A DNA stretch of 64,000 nucleotides, from NCBI GenBank assembly GCA_948144175.1, contig CANXME010002526.1:1-64000 (forward strand), written 5' to 3'. The first letter of the stretch is position 1. Every line of letters begins with the position of its first letter. Shown piece by piece: positions 34,098-52,200 of this stretch. The position numbers were made by a program, and so were the translations under genes. Source of the stretch: Closterium sp. NIES-65. Lineage: Eukaryota; Streptophyta; Zygnematophyceae; Desmidiales; Closteriaceae. A model generated the notes under the pieces. It saw nothing but the letters and a program-made list of their open reading frames with translations. It was not told where the DNA came from and searched no databases.

Positions 34098-34739
34098 AGG
34101 TACAACCGCCGTAGCTACAGCCGGGCTACAGCCGGAGATACAGCCAGAGGTACAGCCAGGCTACAGCCAGAGTTACAGCCGAAGATACAGCCAGAGCTAC
34201 AGCCAGAGCTACAGCCAGAGCTACAGCCAGAGCTACAGCCAGAGCTACAGCCGGAGCTACAGCCGGAGCTACAGCCGGAGATACAGCCGGAGATACAGCC
34301 AGAGGGGCACTGCACACGTCAAGGGGGGCGGGTTTATCCCCGTCCTCGAACGCCATCCTCAACAGCCCTCCTGTCAGTCTGATCCTAATCTCAGGAGCAC
34401 TCTCCCACTCCTGTAAATGCCGCTCATCTCACTCGTTTGCACTGTGCTCAGAGCAAGACCATTCTGTTTGTATCCTTTACTGAGCTAAAGAATAGGTCGT
34501 TTCCTGCTTTTCACCCCCCCACCCTTCTTCTCATTTGCTCCCCTCTCTTGCAAATTATTCAGCCCAACCCCATCATCCAGCAACATGCCTGGGCTAGGCT
34601 TGGCAGCGCGAGGCCTGTCGTTTCTGGCCTCGCGGGCAGCGGCTGCTGCTGCTGTCGTTTCTGGCTGCTTCTGTCTCCTTTCCCGCGGATGCTCTGCCTT
34701 TTGCTGTTGCTGCTGCTTCTGCTGCTTCCAAAGCTCCAG
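33709..34739. other. Region between pogo-2 and the macro-domain gene, with a 12-bp minisatellite
   Basis: It holds GT/GCT runs (34040-34090) and a 12-bp minisatellite (agctacagccag-type, about 34125-34300, some 14 units). Open frames on both strands (YSQS repeats, AVAL repeats) are products of the array. The part 34490-34739 stays open in the frame of the macro gene's Gln-rich exon beyond its TAG. Confidence 0.6.
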
Positions 34740-40232
<5,493 letters not shown>

Positions 40233-41331
40233 TCAGGGTTTCAGGCCGCGCGGGAAATCCTTCAGAGGAGCGAAGTGCCTCCCAACCGCTTCAATATCGT
40301 CTAAATCGTTCGTTTTGCTGTTCAACCCGCGACGCAAGCGCACTCGTAGCGGTAGTCACCGCTGCGGCGACTTTTGAGAGAGCAGCAGGTGGGATAGCTG
40401 TGCATTATTTCGAGACTGTACTAGAATCTCGAGACGCATGTTTGCTAAGCCGAAGCGCATCTCGAGACTGGAAAATCTTGACAAGCCGCAGCGCATGTTG
40501 GGACCTCATCGGATTGCCAAGCTGTACCTCCGGTGAGGTCTCAACATGCGCTGCGGCATAGTAGAAGGACGTGTGGGTGGGCGTGGCGAGTGGAAGTGTG
40601 AGTGGAAGGGTGAGGGCGTGTCGAAGGCACGATGCATGGCTTTAAGACGCGGAGTAGTATGCAGGACGCACGATGTATGCAGAATGCAAACGACACGAGG
40701 CACGACGCGATGCATCATGCTGGCTTGACGGTGGTGTTTCGCGATTCGCAAATGGCCCATCCCAAAATTGCGTGGTCCTCAATCCGTCCCGAAACATATC
40801 TTGAAAGACACTTTCGGGACATTTTTGTCTTCAGGCGGTTATGCGGTACATTTCAAGATGTGCCAAAAATGTCTTGTGTCGTAATCTGCACAGGCCTGGG
40901 AAGGTTAGAACTGCAACGCGATCAGAAGACGCAGGTTCTTGCCCGTCGATGTCAGTTCCATTGCGTTGGGTTTAGATTTTGTTTATGATTTTAGTTCGTG
41001 TTGTACCCTTCTGGAATATTTCATAACGAAATATAAGTACACCACAATGTTTGTAAGGAATTTTCCGGATTCCTTACTGGGTCACACTGTACGCGTACAA
41101 CTCCGACTTTCGGAAAACCAGGCTCGGCCCGCCGACCTCGCCTTCCGAGCCACCACCGCGTCGCTTTCGGGTTTTCCAACCCCGAACCTGCACCCAACCA
41201 TCTCGCGACCCCGTGACCTTGGCCTAGCTAACCTTGCTATATTATGCCTAGGCCTCGTTGTTCGTTCAGACGTTGTAATCACTTCCGCACTATTGAGTTC
41301 TGCGCACTCTTTCCTTTCACAACTTATAACA
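40233..41331. other. Upstream region of macro gene and putative Copia-D 5' LTR
   Basis: It holds a strong hairpin (40485-40557), a second set of inverted repeats (40786-40873), and then sequence that should be Copia-D's 5' LTR, because the tRNA-Met PBS follows at 41334. The LTR appears to end at CA 41330-41331. I cannot fix its start without the other LTR, which lies outside the window. A TATA-like tataagta near 41031 could be the element's promoter. Confidence 0.5.
40485..40557. repeat. Hairpin with 24-bp arms
   Basis: Arms 40485-40508 (gccgcagcgcatgttgg...) and 40534-40557 are complementary at 23 of 24 positions, with a 25-bp loop. The size is like a small-RNA precursor or the foldback of a short element. 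No TIR-type target duplication is seen. Confidence 0.9.
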
Positions 41332-41538
41332 CTTGGTATCAGAGCCTAAAGTCCTAGGTTACCCTCGCGTTTCCGGGGTAGTTTGAAGAAGGGGAGTGAT
41401 AGACTTGGTGGGCTGTTAAGCGGTCGGCCCGTGGAATAGATCTGATTATTCCACTCCGACTACGATAGCATTAACGCCTTCACAGAAGTCAGAAAAATCG
41501 CGAGCCACCCCCTGCCCGTTCGACGAAGCCTGAGGCAC

Positions 41539-41864
41539 ATGGAGCAGGTCGAGTTCAACGAGTTCATGCAACAGTTTCGTGCGATGCAGGCCAACTTGCA
41601 GGGTATGACTTCAGAGATGGAGCGTCTACGGAAGAAAACGCCGAACTACACCAAGGCGCGTGGTGAAGCGCGCCAGGAGTCGCCTGTCGTGGACGACGCA
41701 AGTAGCAGCACTACACCAGATGAGCGGGTCTAGAGCGAGCTAAAAGGCGAGATGGATGCGGACGAAGCGAGGCAGGCGCAACAGGAACAGTCGCCACAAC
41801 AGTCGCGTGCAGTACCACCACGTGCAGCAGCGACGACGACGGCCCCGATGGCAGCAACGACTTT
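41539..41864 (+). pseudogene. Copia-D gag, first fragment
   Basis: The frame starts MEQVEFNEFMQQFRAMQANL with coiled-coil character. An in-frame TAG is at 41731-41733, after which the same frame stays open (SELKGEMDADEARQAQQEQ) up to the Copia-B junction. Confidence 0.7.
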
Positions 41865-42219
41865 TGTGAAAATCATGAGAAGAAGTGAACGAGAATGAAT
41901 GAACTATGAATGAAGTGAGTACAAATATGAAACCCTAATTGGGTTGTATCCCCTATGGGATACCCCACTATAGCCTACACAAATAAGTAAGCTATAATGT
42001 TCTGACACACCCCCATAGGCAAAGTGGGGGAGAACAAGGGGTCACAAGACCAGTCAAGCAAAGCAAAGCAAAGCTCAGGGTGGATCACAAAGTCACCACA
42101 CATTCCGAGTACAAATTCAAGGGCCACAAGGCCAGTTCACATGCAAGATCATATATAGAGATATACAAGAGTCAAGCAAACAAGAGCAAGAGTATATATA
42201 GGTCAAGGTACAAACAAGG

Positions 42220-45200
42220 TCAAGAAGTGAGCAAGTGAGGCAAGACAGGCACAAGACCTAGCTGCGTGCAGCAACGCTGATGATCACAAGGCGTAAGTGC
42301 CTTGGTGAAGACATCAGCAGTGTTGGCCTCAGAGGCCACGTACGCAAGTCGCAACTGTCCACGCTGCTGTAGCTCACGAGCAAGAAAGTAGCGGAGAGCA
42401 ATGTGCTTTGTCCTGTGCTCCAGACGCTGCTCTCGACACAAGGCCAGCATGGCCTTGTTGTCTACGTACAGGACTGGAGGAGAACGAGGCGGCTCTCCAA
42501 GGTCGGTCAGCAGGTAGGTGAGCCAGCGAAGCTCCTGAGCAGCCATAGCCCCGGCGTAGATCTCAGCCTCACAGCTGGAGCCGAGAACAGAAGACGAGCG
42601 AGTAGCCCGCCACGAAACAGAGCCGGAACCAAGGCCGAAGATGTAACCCTGTGACGACCGCTGCGTAGCCTGGTCGTCAGCCCAAGAAGCGTCCGCGTGC
42701 CCAGTGAGGACCACTGGACTGCGCCCTCCAAGCACTAGCCCCATGCCCGGCGTACTGCACAAGTAGCGCAACACCCTCTTCGCTGCAGCCATGTGCTCTG
42801 GTCGGTGTCTCCCAGGAGCAACATAGCGTGCGAGAATGCTGAGAGGGTATGCAAGGTCAGGTCGTGTGCAGGTCATCAGGTACATGAGGCAGCCAACAAG
42901 CTATGGATACGGGCCACTCGACTCTACGGACTCATCCGAAGGCAGAGCTGAGAGCGAGTGGCGAGTAGGCAGAGGAGTGGCCTGAGGCAAGGAGTACGTG
43001 AAGCCGAAGCGCTGAAGGACCTGCTGCACCATATGTGACTGAGTCAGGGTAATGGTGCGCTGTGCTCTGTCCCGGGTGATCTGCAAGCCAAGGTAGCTGC
43101 GCAGTTCACCCAGGTCTGTGCACGTGTGTCTCTTCTGCAGCTCGGACTTCACGTAGGCGAGTCCAGCAGTGTCAGCTTGTGGCAAAGACCAAGTCGTCGA
43201 CGTACACGAGGATGTAGAACGGCGGCAGAGAGGTGTCGGTGCGCAGAAACAGCGACGGGTCGGCAGTAGAAGGAGCAAACCCAAGTGCCGCAAGCGTAGT
43301 CCTCAGTGTGTCGTGCCACTCACGTGGCGCCTGGCGGAGACCGTAAACTGGACGCCGAAGACTCCACTGGGTACCAGGAGGGAAAGACCCAGAGAAGCCA
43401 GGTGGGCGACGCAGCCAGATCTCCTCGTGCAGGCTACCCTGCAAGAAAGCAGTGCTGAAGTCGAGAGAGTGCAGCTCGTAGTCACGGTGAGCAGCAATCG
43501 TGCAGCAGTACCCGAAGAGTGGTCATCTTCGAGGTGGGGGAGAAGGTCTGAAAGTAGTCAACTCCCTGCCGCTGACTGAAGCCACGAGCCACGTAACGCG
43601 CCTTGAAGACAGGCGGAGAACCCGGCGGCCGCTTCACCCTGGAGATCCACATGCCACTGACGATGTTCGCCCCAGGGAGGGGGAACAGCGTCAACGTAGG
43701 TGCCTGTGGACTTCCAGGAAGCCATCTCTGCATCCATAGCTGCCTGCCACTGAGAGGAGTAGGGACCCTCTATCGCCTCCGCGTAAGAGCGCGGAGTCGG
43801 GATGTCTAGTGCATCCGGGTCTCCCTCAGGGGCGAGCAGTAAAGACGCGAGATGAGGTGAAGCGGCGGCCAGACACTGGAACTCCTCCTGCCTGTCCTCA
43901 AGGACGTCCGTGCCTAGGGCACACTCACCCCCGACGGAAGGAGGACAGGCAGACTCAGACTCAGCGACAAGACTAGCAGCGTAGTCCAGACGACAGCGCG
44001 CAGCAAAGTCGACAAGCTCAGTGACAAGGGCAGACGCAGCAGCAAGACTCGAAGGAAGGGTCAGTGACAGCAGTAGCAAGGAGACGCGTGACAGTGGGAC
44101 TGGCAGCACGAAGAGAGTCCGACTCCGGGTCGGCAAGAGCAGGAAGAGAGGACTGAGGAGGAGAAGGCAAAGGAGCACGCAGAGGAGCAGTGGACGGACG
44201 CAGAGACATCCGGTGCGTGCCAGGGACAGGAGGAGGACGCTGACGCGAACCGCGACCACTAGTGCGTGCAGGACGAACATGCGACGCAGGACGAGACGCA
44301 GTCTCACGACGCTCAGTAAGACCTCCAGTCGGACCAGCGTAGGGAGAAGGAGCAGGCAAAGGGGAGGCAGGCTGTAGCTGTGACTGGGACTGGACAGGCT
44401 GTGGACCCTCGAAGGGAGGCGGAGGAGGACCAGGAGAAGGTGTAAGACCAAGAACCTGCTGCAGGAGTGGAACGAAGTACGGTCGGGGCAGCGTGGCGAC
44501 GCCAGAAACAGCAGGGACAGCACCAGTACCTCCAGCAGGAGTACCCGCTCCAGCAGCACCTCCAGCAGCACCTCCAGCGCCAACACCCTCAGCAGCACCA
44601 GCTCCAGGAGAACCCTCAGGCCCAGCAGCTCCAGCACCCACAGCACGAGCACCTCCGGGACGCGTGGCAGCAGCACCCTCTGCAGCCGAAGAACCTCCAG
44701 CACCAGCAGCACGCCTCCAGCGCCGGGCAAACCATTCATGCAGCTCCTGTGGGGAGAGTGGCTCTCGGCAAGACGAAGCACCTCCAGGCGGAGAACCTCT
44801 AGGCGAAGAACCTCCAGGCGCAGCACCCTCAGGCAAAGCACCTCCAGGCGGAGCACCCCCAGTCTCAGCACCCCCAGGCTCAGCACCCCCTGGCTCAGCA
44901 CCCCCAGACTCAGCACCCCCAGGCTTAGCACCCCCAGACTCAGTACCCCCAGGCTCAGCACCCCCAGGCTCAGCACCCCCAGGCTCAGCACCTCCAGGCT
45001 CAGCACCCCCAGGCTCAGCTCCCGCAGCAGCACCAGAGTCACCAGTGACCTCGACAGGCTCGACCGCGTCTACCTTGGACACACCTGAAGGGGCAGGACC
45101 CTGAGGGGGGAGGGGGTCTACCGGGGGGGGACCTGGTACCAAGAAGAGCTGGGGCGGGGGGAGGGACGGAGTGCGGTAGGGGAAGAGGCTGGTAGTAGGG

Positions 45201-47018
45201 TACCGACTCGTCGAACGTGACGTCCTGGGAGGACAGAACACGTCGAGAGGTGGGGTGGTAGAACTGCCACCCAGGGGCGTCGGGGGGGAACCCCAGGAAG
45301 ACGCAGGGAGTAGCGCGAGGGGACAGCTTGTCCGCAGACAAGTCGCGGACAAACGCCCGAGATCCCCAGACCCGGAACGCCGACGCATCGCCAACCTTCC
45401 CCGTCCACAGCAGGGCTGGGGAGGTCTCCGGCCTGGAGACCCTGGGGTGGAGGTTGATCCGATGCGCCGCTTACCTGACCGCAAACGGCCACAGAAAATG
45501 GGGGGCAGCCGCATGCATCATAGACGTACGAGCGACGTCCATGACCATGCCAATGCGGCGCTCTGCAATCCCATTTTGCTGCGGTGAGTCCGGAAGCGTG
45601 AAGGTCTGGCGGATGCCTCGCGCACGACAGAAGGCACGCAGAAGGCCAGAGGAGAACTCTCCGCCTCTGTCCGAGTGCAGACGCAACACAGGAAAGTCCG
45701 AGCCAAAGCTCTGCCTGAGCTGGAGACGAGCTGCGCGGATCCAGTCGATCAGCACCTCAGTGACATCACCCTTGCTGCGCAAGGGGAAGACTGTGGTGTA
45801 ACGCGAGTAGTCGTCCACCACCAACAGGAAGTAGCGCTCGTGACCCTGTCCACGGACGCGGGCAGGGCCCCACACGTCCATGTGAAGTGTCTGCAACGGA
45901 GCCTCTGTCGGAGGAAACTGGGAGGAGTGAGGGGCAGCACGCAGGCGCCCCTCGACACAGGGGACACAGGGAGGGCCAGGGCCCTGAGGAAGGGGAGGGA
46001 GAGACCGGGGGAGACCAGACACAAGAAGACGGGAGGCCAGGCCTCTGAGCCGAAGCAGAGAGGGGTGGCCAAGGCGGTGGTGCCAAAGGAGAGTCTCGTG
46101 AGACAGACGGTGACACAAACAGGGGGCAGACTCAGGACCAGACCTGGACGCTGCAGCAAACACCTGACCAGACGAAGGGACTCTACTACACTCAGCACCG
46201 GGAGGAGAAGCAGTGGTCAGTGTGTACAGGCTCGACCCTGGCTGACGTGTAAACGTAGCCAGGTGGCGACCTGTGCTAGCCTCTGTGCAATGTGTCACCC
46301 GCTGACGAGCAGGAGTGAACTGGTGGACACCCACATCCTGTAGGTCAGCACCACTCACCAGGTTCGTAGAGAACGAGGGGAGGTAAAGACCAGTCAGGGT
46401 GCCAGAGGGAGCCGCCGGACACGGGAGGACTGTGGAGAAACGAGACAGGATAGGACCCCCAGAGGGGTCAGCCAGGGACACCGCAACAGGCCGACTAAGC
46501 GGCGTGAGAGTGGTGCGGTCCCGAAAGAAGGAGCGAGACGCCCCAGAGTCAAGGGTGAAGGTGTGAGAGGCAGAAGCCGACACAGTACCTGAGAGGGCAG
46601 ACTCACCAGTACCTGAGAGCACATACGCACTGGCACCTAGAGAAGCAGCCTCACTGGCAACTGACGCAGCAGTACCAATGCCTGGGTCGGGCGGGAAACA
46701 CCGGGAACAGTCACCATCATCACTAACAGACACAGCATACATGGCAGCAAGGATAGCATCAAAGTCAAGATCAAAAACAGCTACACCAGCCCTGGACAGC
46801 TCTCCCCAGCGGGGGATCTCAGAGGCCTCCGGAAACTGCTGGCGCCAAGCGTCGGTGAAGCGGGCAAAGCAGCGACGAGCGGTGTGGGTGCCCCCACACT
46901 GCTCACCCGCGCGGTCGCCGGTGCGAAGGACGTAGGTGCAGGGACCGAACGCCCCACCACGCTGACGCTGCGAGTACCACTCACGGAGCTGCTGAGGGGC
47001 GGGGACGTCGCGAGAGCG
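42220..47018 (-). pseudogene. Copia-B pol, frameshifted
   Basis: Minus-strand order: zinc-knuckle segment (about 46960-46880), protease (HTFTLDSGASRSFF near 46550), integrase HHCC (LWHHRLGHPSLL, then CVPCVEG), core (VDDYSRYTTVF, LHSDRGGEFSS, QNGIAERR), a GGAEPG repeat linker (44820-45030), RT with YVDD (YILVYVDDLVFAT near 43200), and RNase H (GHADASWADDQATQ near 42690), with final TGA at 42220. A TAA at 45471 replaces a Tyr codon, and frameshifts near 45040, 43700, 43490 and 43180 break the frame. Confidence 0.85.
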
Positions 47019-48105
47019 CTACTGCTGCTGCTGCTGCTGGCGCTGACCACCCCCAGTGCCACCCCGCTGGGACGAGCCACTCTGACCACCTCCACCACCG
47101 CCACCTCCGCCTCCGCCGCCACCGCCGCCACCGCTACCCTCGCCCCCGCCGCTCCCAGTGCCACCTCCGCCACCACCTCCGCTGCCACCTCCACCTCCAC
47201 TGCCGCCACCAGTACCTCCACTCCCGGCTCCACCCCCACCGCCACCCCCACTCCCCCTGCCGCCCCCACCTCCTCCGCCACCGCCCCCGCTAGCTCCACC
47301 CGCTCCCTTGCCCCCCTTGCCCCTGCCAGAGCGGCGCCTACCGCTGGGGGCAGACGCCGCACCGACCGACTCTAAACCAACGAGGTCGGCCGCAGCAGCA
47401 GAGGCGACAGAGGGTAACAGGGGGGAAGGAGAACACCCCTCAAAGATGGGGGTGCGCGGGTCACCACGAGAGGCCCCTACAGCGACTATGCTCTTCTCGG
47501 CCGCTAGCAGGGACTTCTCGAGGAGGTCGACAGTGAGGGTGGTGGGACAGACAGAGAGAAACTGGTCCCTAAACCCTAACAGCACGAAGGGACTCGGGTT
47601 GACGGGTGACTAGAAAGTAGAGGGTGATGTACATGGGAGGGGGGTTTTCAGAGAGGAAGGCAGCAGGAAGCGCAGCTCGGTAGCGAGTGTCACTAGCGCG
47701 AAGGTGGGTAAAGAGGTCAGTGACTGTGGGAAAGTCAGCAAGGTCAGGGAAGAGGTACGGTAGCATGAGGTGGCTCAGTGTAGCAGTGGAAGGGGAGGAG
47801 TAGCGCGCAACTACAGCGTCGTACAAGGCCTGAGCGGTCTTGCACTGACTAAAGTGTGCACGCTCGGAGGAAGGGAGGTGGCGACGCACAGCAAGACGTG
47901 CAGCAGCATCGCGTGTGGCCCACTTGGAGCGAACAGTGGGGTCAGCATCAGCAGGAGGGGCAGGGACAGCGCCAGAGACAAAGTCAAAGAGAGAAACCTC
48001 ATCGATCGCATCGCACAGTAAGTACAGCTGCAGGTCCTCAATCCAGACTGCAAAGTCGATGGCGCGACCCTCAGCGTCAAAAGTCAGGACACTGGGGGTG
48101 GCCAT
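47019..48105 (-). pseudogene. Copia-B gag
   Basis: It starts at ATG 48105 (MATPSVLTFDAEGRAIDFAVW), with WATRDAAARLAVRRHLPSS and YSSPSTATLSHLMLPYLFPDL. A frameshift lies near 47580. The remainder (47585-47019) has KSIVAVGASRGDPRTP, a long Gly-rich linker and a Gln run. It ends in TAG at 47019-47021, the same position as a TAG in Copia-C and a CAG in Copia-A. Confidence 0.8.
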
Positions 48106-48139
48106 TGTAGCAGCTGACAGTCTTACCGGGCAGGAAGAG

Positions 48140-48736
48140 TCGGGTAGCACAGCGGCACAGCAACACGACAGTACAGCAGCTGCGCCGGCCCAGGAGCAGT
48201 GGGAGCCCCACAGGAGCAGAAGATCGGCTCCTCGGGCGGCTCGGGCGGCTCGGGCGGCTCGGGCGGCTCGGGCGGCTCGGGCGGCGTGGGCGTCTCGCGG
48301 GCGGCTCGCGGGCGGCTCGCAGGCGGCTCGCGGGCGGCTCACAGGCGGCAGCACGGGCGGCTGGTGCGGCTCGTGGACAGCTGCACGGGCGGCTGGGGCG
48401 GCGAGCGGGCGGCTCACGGGCGGCTGCACGGGCGGCCGAGGCGGCTCACGGGCGACTGGGGCGGCTGCACGGGCTGCTGGGGCGGCTCGCAGGCTGCTCA
48501 CGGGCGGCTGCACTGGCGGCCGCACGGGTAGGTACACGGGCGGGTGCACGGGCGGCCGCACGGGTAGGTGTACGGGCAGGTGCACGGGCGGGTACACGGG
48601 GCGGGTGCGCGAGCGGGCACACGGGCGGCTGCACGGGCTGCTCGTCGGGCGGCGCTAGGGCGGCGCGTGGGCGGCGCGTTGGGCAGCGCGACGGGCGGCG
48701 TTAGGGCGGGCAGCGGGCAGCGCTACGGGCAGCGCG
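48140..48736. repeat. Copia-B 5' leader: ggcggctcg and gcacgggcgg arrays
   Basis: Tandem GC-rich units (ctcgggcgg, gcacgggcggct) lie between gag and the junction with Copia-D. They correspond in position to the leader arrays of A and C but differ in unit sequence. Confidence 0.85.
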
Positions 48737-48918
48737 TTGGGCAGTGATGAGGCTATCAACTCTGCGCAAACACGCTTCCTCAGCGTTTCAAACATTAAGA
48801 CTACTGCCGCGTTTCACGGCAATGATTTTTACACAAGGAGTTTTGAGCTGGAGCTCCTCCTACAAATGGCGCATATCTACCATTACTTCGACGGCTCCTA
48901 CCCTAAACTGGTGGAAAA
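48737..48918 (+). pseudogene. Copia-D gag, middle fragment
   Basis: This short plus-strand stretch reads SDEAINSAQTRFLSVSNIKT, then HGNDFYTRSFELELLLQMAHI, ending at KLVEN. It joins in frame, across Copia-C, to TDVARAQYYSES at 56318, forming the Gag domain. It is not an independent gene. Confidence 0.8.
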
Positions 48919-49258
48919 TGGGGAAATGCAAACAAGAATGAATGAACTATGAATGAAGTGAGTACAAGTACTAACCCTAATTGGGTTGTACCCCCTATGG
49001 GATACCCCACTATAGCCTACACAACACCATAAGCTATAATGTTCTGACACACCCCCATAGGCAAAGTGGGGGAGTACAGGGGGTCACAAGACCAGTCAAG
49101 CAAAGCAAAGCTCAGGGTGGATCACAAAGTCACCACACATTCTGAGCACAAGTTCAAGGCCACAAGGCCAGTTCACATGCAGGAGTATACATATATATAT
49201 ATATATGGCTAGACAAGCAAGAGCAGGTATATATATATATGTAACAGTACAAGCAAGG

Positions 49259-52200
49259 TCAAGAGGTGAGCAAGTGAGGCAAGACAGAGACAAGACCCAG
49301 CTGAGTGCAGAAGCGCTGATGATCACAAGGCGCAAGTGCCTTGGTGAAAACATCAGCAGTGTTGGCCTCAGAGGCCACGTACGCAAGCCGCAACTGTCCA
49401 CGCTGCTGTAGCTCACGAGCAAGGAAGTAGCGGAGAGCAATGTGCTTTGTTCTGTGCTCCAGTCGCTACTCTCGACACAAGGCCAGCATAGCCTTGTTGT
49501 CTACGTACAGAACAGGAGGAGAACGAGGCGGCTCTCCAAGGTCGGTCAGCAGGTAGGTGAGCCAGCGAAGCTCCTGTGCAGCCATGGCCCCGGCGTAGAT
49601 CTCAGCCTCACAACTGGAGCAGAGAACAGAAGACAAGAAAGTAGCCCGCCACGAGACAGAGCTGGAACCAAGACTGAAGGTGTAACCCTGTGACGACCGC
49701 TGTGTAGCCTGATCGTCAGCCCAGGAAGCGTCTGCGTGTCCAGTGAGGACCACTGGACTGCGCCCTCCAAGCACTAGCCCCATGCCCGACGTACTGCACA
49801 AGTAGCGCAACACCCTCTTCGCTGCAGCCATGTGCTCTGGTTGGTGTCTCCCAGGAGCAACATAGCGTGCGAGAATGCTAAGAGGGTATGCAAGGTCAGG
49901 TCGAGTGCAGGTCATCAGGTACATGAGGCAGCCAACAAGCTCTGGATACGAGCCACTCGCCTCTATGGACTCATCCGAAGGCAGAGCTGAGAGAGAGTGG
50001 CGAGTAGGCAGAGGAGTGGCCTGAGGCGAGGAGTACGAGAAGCCGAAGCGCTGAAGGACCTGCTGCACCATGTGTGACTGAGTCAGGGTAATGGTGCGCT
50101 GTGCTCTGTCCCGGGTGATCTGCAAGCCAAGGTAGCTACGCAGTTCACCCAGGTCTATGCACGTGTGTCTCTTCTGCAGCTCGTACTTCACGTAGGCAAG
50201 TCCAGCAGTGTCAGCAGTGGCAAAGACCAAGTCGTCGACGTACACGAGGATGTAGAAAGGCGGCAGAGAAGTGTCGGTGCGCAGAAACAGCGACGGGTCG
50301 GTAGTTGAAGGAACAAACCCAAGAGCCGCAAGTGTAGTCCTCAGTGTGTCGTGCCACTCACGGGGCGCCTGGCGGAGACCGTAAACTGGACGCCGGAGAC
50401 TCCACTGGGTACCAGGAGGAAACGACCCAGTGAAGCCAGGTGGGCGACGCAGCCAGATCTCCTCGTGCAGGCTGCCCTGCAAGAAAGCTGTGCTGAAGTC
50501 GAGGGAGTGCAGCTCGTAGTCACGGTGAGCAGCAACGTGCAGCAGTACCCGAAGAGTAGTCATCTTCGGGGTAGGGGAGAAGGTCTGAAAGTAGTCAACT
50601 CCCTGCCGCTGACTGAAGCCACGAGCCACGTACCGTGCCTTGAAGACAGGCGGAGAACCCGGCGGCCGCTTCACCCTGAAAATCCACATGCCACTGACTA
50701 TGATCGCCCCAGGAGGGGGAACAGCGTCAACGTAGGTGCCTGTGGACTTCCAGGAAGCCATCTCTGCATCCATAGCTGCCTGCCACTGAGAAGAGTAGGG
50801 ACCTTCTATCGCCTCTGCGTAAGAGCGCGGAGTCGGGATGTCAAGTGCATCCGGGTCTCCCTCAGGGGTAAGCAGTACGAACACGAGATGAGGTGAAGCA
50901 GCTGCCAGACACTGGAACTCCTCCTGCCTGTCCTCAAGGACGTCCGTGCCAAGGGCACACTCACCCCCGACGGACGGAGGACAGACAGACTCAGCCTCAT
51001 CGATAAGAATAGCAGCGTAGTCTAGGCGACAGCGAGCAGCAAAGTCGACGAGCTCAGCAACTAGGGCAGACGCAGCAGTGGACTCAAAGGAAGGGTCAGT
51101 GACGACAGTAGCAAGGAGACGCGTGACAGTAGGACTGGCAGCACGAAGAGAGTCCGACTCCGGGTTGACAAGAGTAGGAAGAGAGGACGCAGGAGGAGAA
51201 GGCAAAGGGGCACGCAGAGGAGCAGTGGACAGACGCAGAGACATCTGGTGCGTGCCAAGGACAGGAGGAGGACGCTGACGCGAACCGCGACCACTAGTGC
51301 GAGCAGCACAAACAGGCGACGCAGGACGAGACGCAGGCTCACGACGCTCAGCAAGACCTCCAGTAGGACCAGTGTAGGGAAAGGGAGCAGGTAGTGGGGA
51401 GGCAGGGTGTAACTGTAGCTGTGACGGGACAGGCTCTGGACACTCTAAAGAAGGAGGAAGACCTGTAGAAGGTGGAAGACCAAGAACCTGCTGCAGGAGT
51501 GGTACGAAGTACGGTCGAGGCCGTGCGGCGACGCCAGACACAGCAGGGACAGCACCAGTACACCCAGCAGGAGCACCCGCTCCAGCAGCACCTCCAGCAG
51601 CTCCAGAACCTCCAGCAGTACCAGTAGCACCCCCAGCAGGACCGCGAGCAGTAGGCTCAGCACCAACGCCCGCAGCAGCACCAGCTCCAGTCAAACCCGC
51701 AGGCCCAGCAGCTCCAGTACTCCCGGTACGAGCACCTCCGCGACCCGCGGCACGAGCACCCTCTACAGCCGAAGAACCTCCAGCTCCAGCAGCACGCCTC
51801 CAGCGCTGGGCAAACCACTCGCGCAGCTCCGGTGGAGAGAGTGGCTTCCGACGAGACAAAGCACCCAAAGGACCTCCAGGCATAGCACCCCCAGGCTCAG
51901 CACGCCCAGGCTCAGCACCCCCAGGCACACCACCCCCAGGCGTAGCACCCCCAGGCGTAGCACCCCCAGGCTCAGCACCCCCAGGCGCAGCACCTCCAGA
52001 CTCAGCACCCCCAGGCTCAGCACCCCCAAGCTCAGCACCCCCAATCGCAACACCCTCAGACTCAGCACCCACAGCAGCACCAGAGTCACCTGTAACCTCG
52101 ACAGGCTCGACTGCGTCTACCTGGGACACACCTGAAGGGGCAGGACCCTGAGGGGGGAGGGGGTCTACCGGGGGGGGACCTGGGACAAGGAAGAGCGGGG

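Larger units (their letters stand above)
41876..48736 (-). mobile_element. Copia-B: copia element lacking its 5' LTR, inside Copia-D gag
   Basis: The 3' LTR is about 41876-42007 (132 bp, similar to Copia-C's), followed by the family's PPT block cacccccataggcaaag. RNase H, RT, integrase, protease, gag and a GC-rich leader follow towards higher coordinates. At about 48736 the leader meets Copia-D gag sequence directly, without LTR or PBS. No target duplication is visible. The element is 5'-truncated or was trimmed by a later deletion. Confidence 0.8.

Noticed and set aside
43558..45042. Leu/Val-rich 494-aa minus-strand ORF
   Set aside because: It starts in an alternative frame of the GGAEP linker and only its end overlaps the true Copia-B pol frame.
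48737..48952. Independent small gene
   Set aside because: It joins in frame with Copia-D gag on the other side of Copia-C, so it is a gag fragment.
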